DNA of 8,595 bases from assembly GCA_945907335.1 (NCBI GenBank), contig CAMDSU010000069.1:1-8595 (forward strand). Reading direction: 5' to 3'. The notes below the pieces were generated by a model, which did no database searches, was not told where the DNA came from, and was given only the letters and a program-made list of their open reading frames with translations. This stretch comes from Bordetella parapertussis (GTDB lineage: Bacteria > Pseudomonadota > Gammaproteobacteria > Burkholderiales > Burkholderiaceae_C). Position 1 is the stretch's first letter, and the number at the start of each line of letters is the position of its first letter. The position numbers were made by a program, and so were the translations under genes. Below are positions 7,563 through 8,595 of this stretch, piece by piece.

Positions 7563-7592
7563 TTGACGCTTTTTTGTCTTTTGAACGACAAT
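7563..7592 (+). promoter_or_regulatory. Candidate sigma-70 promoter of the Crp/Fnr-family gene
   Basis: TTGACG (7563-7568, five of six matches to the -35 consensus) is followed after 18 nt by GACAAT (7587-7592, four of six matches to the -10). It would place transcription start near 7599, about 35 nt before the regulator ATG. The palindrome at 7574-7591 covers the spacer and most of the -10, so a protein bound there would block this promoter. Confidence 0.35.
7574..7591. promoter_or_regulatory. 18-bp palindromic candidate operator, TTGTC-N8-GACAA
   Basis: The arms TTGTC (7574-7578) and GACAA (7587-7591) are perfect inverted repeats. Two further inner pairs (7580/7585 and 7581/7584) also match, giving seven of nine symmetric pairs. 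Size and spacing suit a Crp/Fnr dimer, though the sequence is neither the Crp (TGTGA-N6-TCACA) nor the Fnr (TTGAT-N4-ATCAA) consensus. It lies between the ligase operon and the divergent Crp/Fnr-family gene. The rest of the 138-bp intergenic region (7497-7634) shows only T-runs and no terminator. Confidence 0.45.
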
Positions 7593-7634
7593 TTAGGGTA
7601 GATACCTAGACTTTGTTGACTCCTTTTTTTCGCC

Positions 7635-8351
7635 ATGTCCCACGACCTGACCCTGCACCAGCGCCGCCGCGTACCCACACCCGCCGAACTCGAAGGCATT
7701 CCTTGGCTGGCACTGCTCAACCCACAAGAGCGGGCGCACACTTTGCCCCAACTGGTGGTCGGCGATGCACTGGGTGGCGATGTGGTGTGCCGCATCGGGC
7801 GTGCGCCCACGTATTGGTTTGGCGTGATCGACGGTTTGCTGAAAATGAACATCGACACCGACAAAGGCGATAGCCTGACGTTCACCGGTGTGTTACGTGG
7901 GGGGTGGTTTGGGGAAGGCACAGTTCTCAAACGCGAGCCCTATCGCTACAACGTACAAGCCTTGCGGCCCAGCGTGGTCGCCGGTTTGCCGATTGAAAGT
8001 TTCCACGGCTTGCTGTCTGCCTCCATCGGCTTTAACCGTTTCATCATGAACCAGTTGAACGAACGCTTGGGGCAATTCATTGCGGCACGCGAAATCGACC
8101 GCATCACCAACCCAGAGTTGCGTGTGGCGCGTAACTTAGCAGCACTGGTCAACCCGGTGCTGTTTCCGGGCGTAGGTGAATTGCTCAATATCACCCAGCA
8201 AGAGTTGGGTTATCTGGTGGGCTTGTCAAGGCAACGCGTGAACATGGCGCTCAAACGACTGGAAGCAGCGCAATGGATCAAGGTCACTTATGGCGGCATA
8301 CGCATATTGAATTTGCCCGCACTGCGAAGCCATACACTGAGCCTCACATGA
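7635..8351 (+). CDS. Crp/Fnr-family transcriptional regulator
   Basis: A 238-residue cytosolic DNA-binding regulator. The N-terminal half is a cyclic-nucleotide-binding-type beta-roll (about 25-125) with FGEG at 92-95 and R104-Y105 where E. coli Crp has the cAMP-contacting Arg-Ser pair. A long dimerisation helix covers about 128-157. The C-terminal winged helix-turn-helix is at 186-210, with recognition helix SRQRVNMALKRLE (198-210). There is no Fnr-type cysteine cluster near the N-terminus. Missing Ser and altered recognition residues (Arg199 and Gln200 kept or similar, Met204 where Crp has Arg) suggest an effector and site different from E. coli Crp. It is divergent from the ligase/liv operon and is the likely regulator of it. 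The ATG at 7635 lacks a Shine-Dalgarno and sits after a T7 run; no better in-frame start is evident. Its stop overlaps the next start (ATGA, 8348-8351). Confidence 0.9.
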   Translation: MSHDLTLHQRRRVPTPAELEGIPWLALLNPQERAHTLPQLVVGDALGGDVVCRIGRAPTYWFGVIDGLLKMNIDTDKGDSLTFTGVLRGGWFGEGTVLKREPYRYNVQALRPSVVAGLPIESFHGLLSASIGFNRFIMNQLNERLGQFIAAREIDRITNPELRVARNLAALVNPVLFPGVGELLNITQQELGYLVGLSRQRVNMALKRLEAAQWIKVTYGGIRILNLPALRSHTLSLT

Positions 8352-8446
8352 ATGACGCCACCACCATCAGACTGAACAAACGCATGTCCGAGCTGGGCAT
8401 TTGCTCGCGACGTGAAGCCGACGATTGGATTGCCAAAGGTTGGGTA
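8348..8446 (+). pseudogene. 23S rRNA pseudouridine synthase (RluB/E/F family), 5' fragment ending at a sequence junction
   Basis: The ATG at 8348 overlaps the regulator stop (ATGA). The first 33 codons give an S4 RNA-binding domain start, IRLNKRMSELGICSRREADD (7-26) followed by WIAKGWV (27-33), closest in my memory to RluF. Such enzymes normally continue with something like R-V-(D/N)-G and then a catalytic domain, for a total of about 240-300 residues. Here codon 34 onward reads ILIIRKKDKNK and no longer resembles the family. The frame stays open through the foreign-looking tail to the window edge. The gene is therefore either interrupted by an insertion or intact in the genome but joined to unrelated sequence by misassembly. 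The fragment itself is recognisable; whether it is a true pseudogene is unknown. Confidence 0.7.
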
Positions 8447-8595
8447 ATACTAATAATAAGAAAGAAGGATAAAAACAAAATGAAATATGTGGCGTTAAAT
8501 ATAGATACTGAATGTGGTGGTGATGGTTGGGTGCAGAGTTATAGTGAAGAAGAATTGAAAGAAAGTGTGAGTGGTTTTAGGTTTTCTGAAAAGAC
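8447..8595. other. Compositionally foreign tail: inserted element edge or assembly chimera
   Basis: From about 8447 the base composition changes sharply. In 8461-8580 I count 41 G+C of 120 bases, with 37 G and only 4 C, against 33 G+C of 60 in 8341-8400 just upstream. The segment opens with an AT-rich TAATACTAATAATAAG stretch, then a purine-rich Shine-Dalgarno and a small ORF. No inverted-repeat end, transposase or attachment-site core is visible within the 149 bases. The other end lies outside the window, so a target duplication cannot be tested. Confidence 0.75.
8480..8595 (+). CDS. Hypothetical protein, N-terminal 38 residues, cut by window edge
   Basis: ATG at 8480 is preceded by a strong Shine-Dalgarno, AGAAGGA (8463-8469), with 10 nt to the start. 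The 38 visible residues begin MKYVALNIDTECGGDGW and continue with an acidic stretch SYSEEELKES (20-29), then SGFRFSEK. I recognise no family. Codons use A/T or G third bases and almost no C, unlike every other gene here, so it comes from a different genome or a mobile element. It happens to be in the same frame as the truncated pseudouridine synthase, so without its own start it would be a C-terminal extension of that ORF. Confidence 0.5.
   Translation, partial: MKYVALNIDTECGGDGWVQSYSEEELKESVSGFRFSEK

Noticed and set aside
7597..7606. GGTA-GA-TACC inverted repeat downstream of the regulator promoter
   Set aside because: The arms are only four bases and do not extend. This is likely to occur by chance, and it is too short for a Crp/Fnr dimer.
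8447..8479. TAATACTAATAATAAG as a repeat array or attachment core
   Set aside because: It is a short AT-rich run with no second copy in the window. It reads better as a leader before the Shine-Dalgarno at 8463-8469.

Overview
The window looks like a chromosomal segment of a betaproteobacterium, most likely Burkholderiales and probably Comamonadaceae-like. This rests on protein style, moderately high GC, ATGA gene overlaps, and an uptake-plus-CoA-ligase gene order that I associate with that order. No database search was possible, so the taxonomy is inference.

Positions 1-7496 hold one tightly packed minus-strand operon. In transcription order it encodes an acyl-CoA synthetase of the long-chain (COG1022/FAA1-like) type, LivG (ATPase), LivH (permease), LivM (permease), a periplasmic type I substrate-binding protein, LivF (ATPase), and the N-terminal 182 residues of a phenylacetate-CoA ligase (PaaK)-like protein that runs off the left edge. 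Gaps are -4, 5, 2, 47, 26 and 5 nt, so this is very likely one transcript. All five parts of a branched-chain-amino-acid-type (HAAT) ABC importer are present, with CoA ligases on both sides. The likely logic is uptake of a carboxylic acid (aromatic, branched or fatty) followed by CoA activation inside the cell. The substrate cannot be read from the sequence.

Positions 7497-7634 are a divergent intergenic region. It contains an 18-bp palindrome, TTGTC-N8-GACAA, centred at 7582.5. The palindrome lies where a class II Crp/Fnr activator would sit for a leftward promoter with a -10-like TAATAT and no good -35, and it overlaps a candidate rightward promoter. The rightward gene (7635-8351) is a Crp/Fnr-family regulator, so it is the natural candidate to bind there, switching the transport/ligase operon on and limiting its own expression.

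The regulator overlaps (ATGA) the start of a 23S rRNA pseudouridine synthase gene of the RluB/E/F family. After only 33 codons, at about 8444-8447, homology stops abruptly. The sequence becomes A/G-rich, very C-poor and low in GC, with a strong Shine-Dalgarno and a new small ORF (8480 to the edge). This tail is either the edge of an inserted foreign element or an assembly chimera. It is the most anomalous part of the window. I found no tRNA, rRNA, CRISPR array, transposase or convincing intrinsic terminator.
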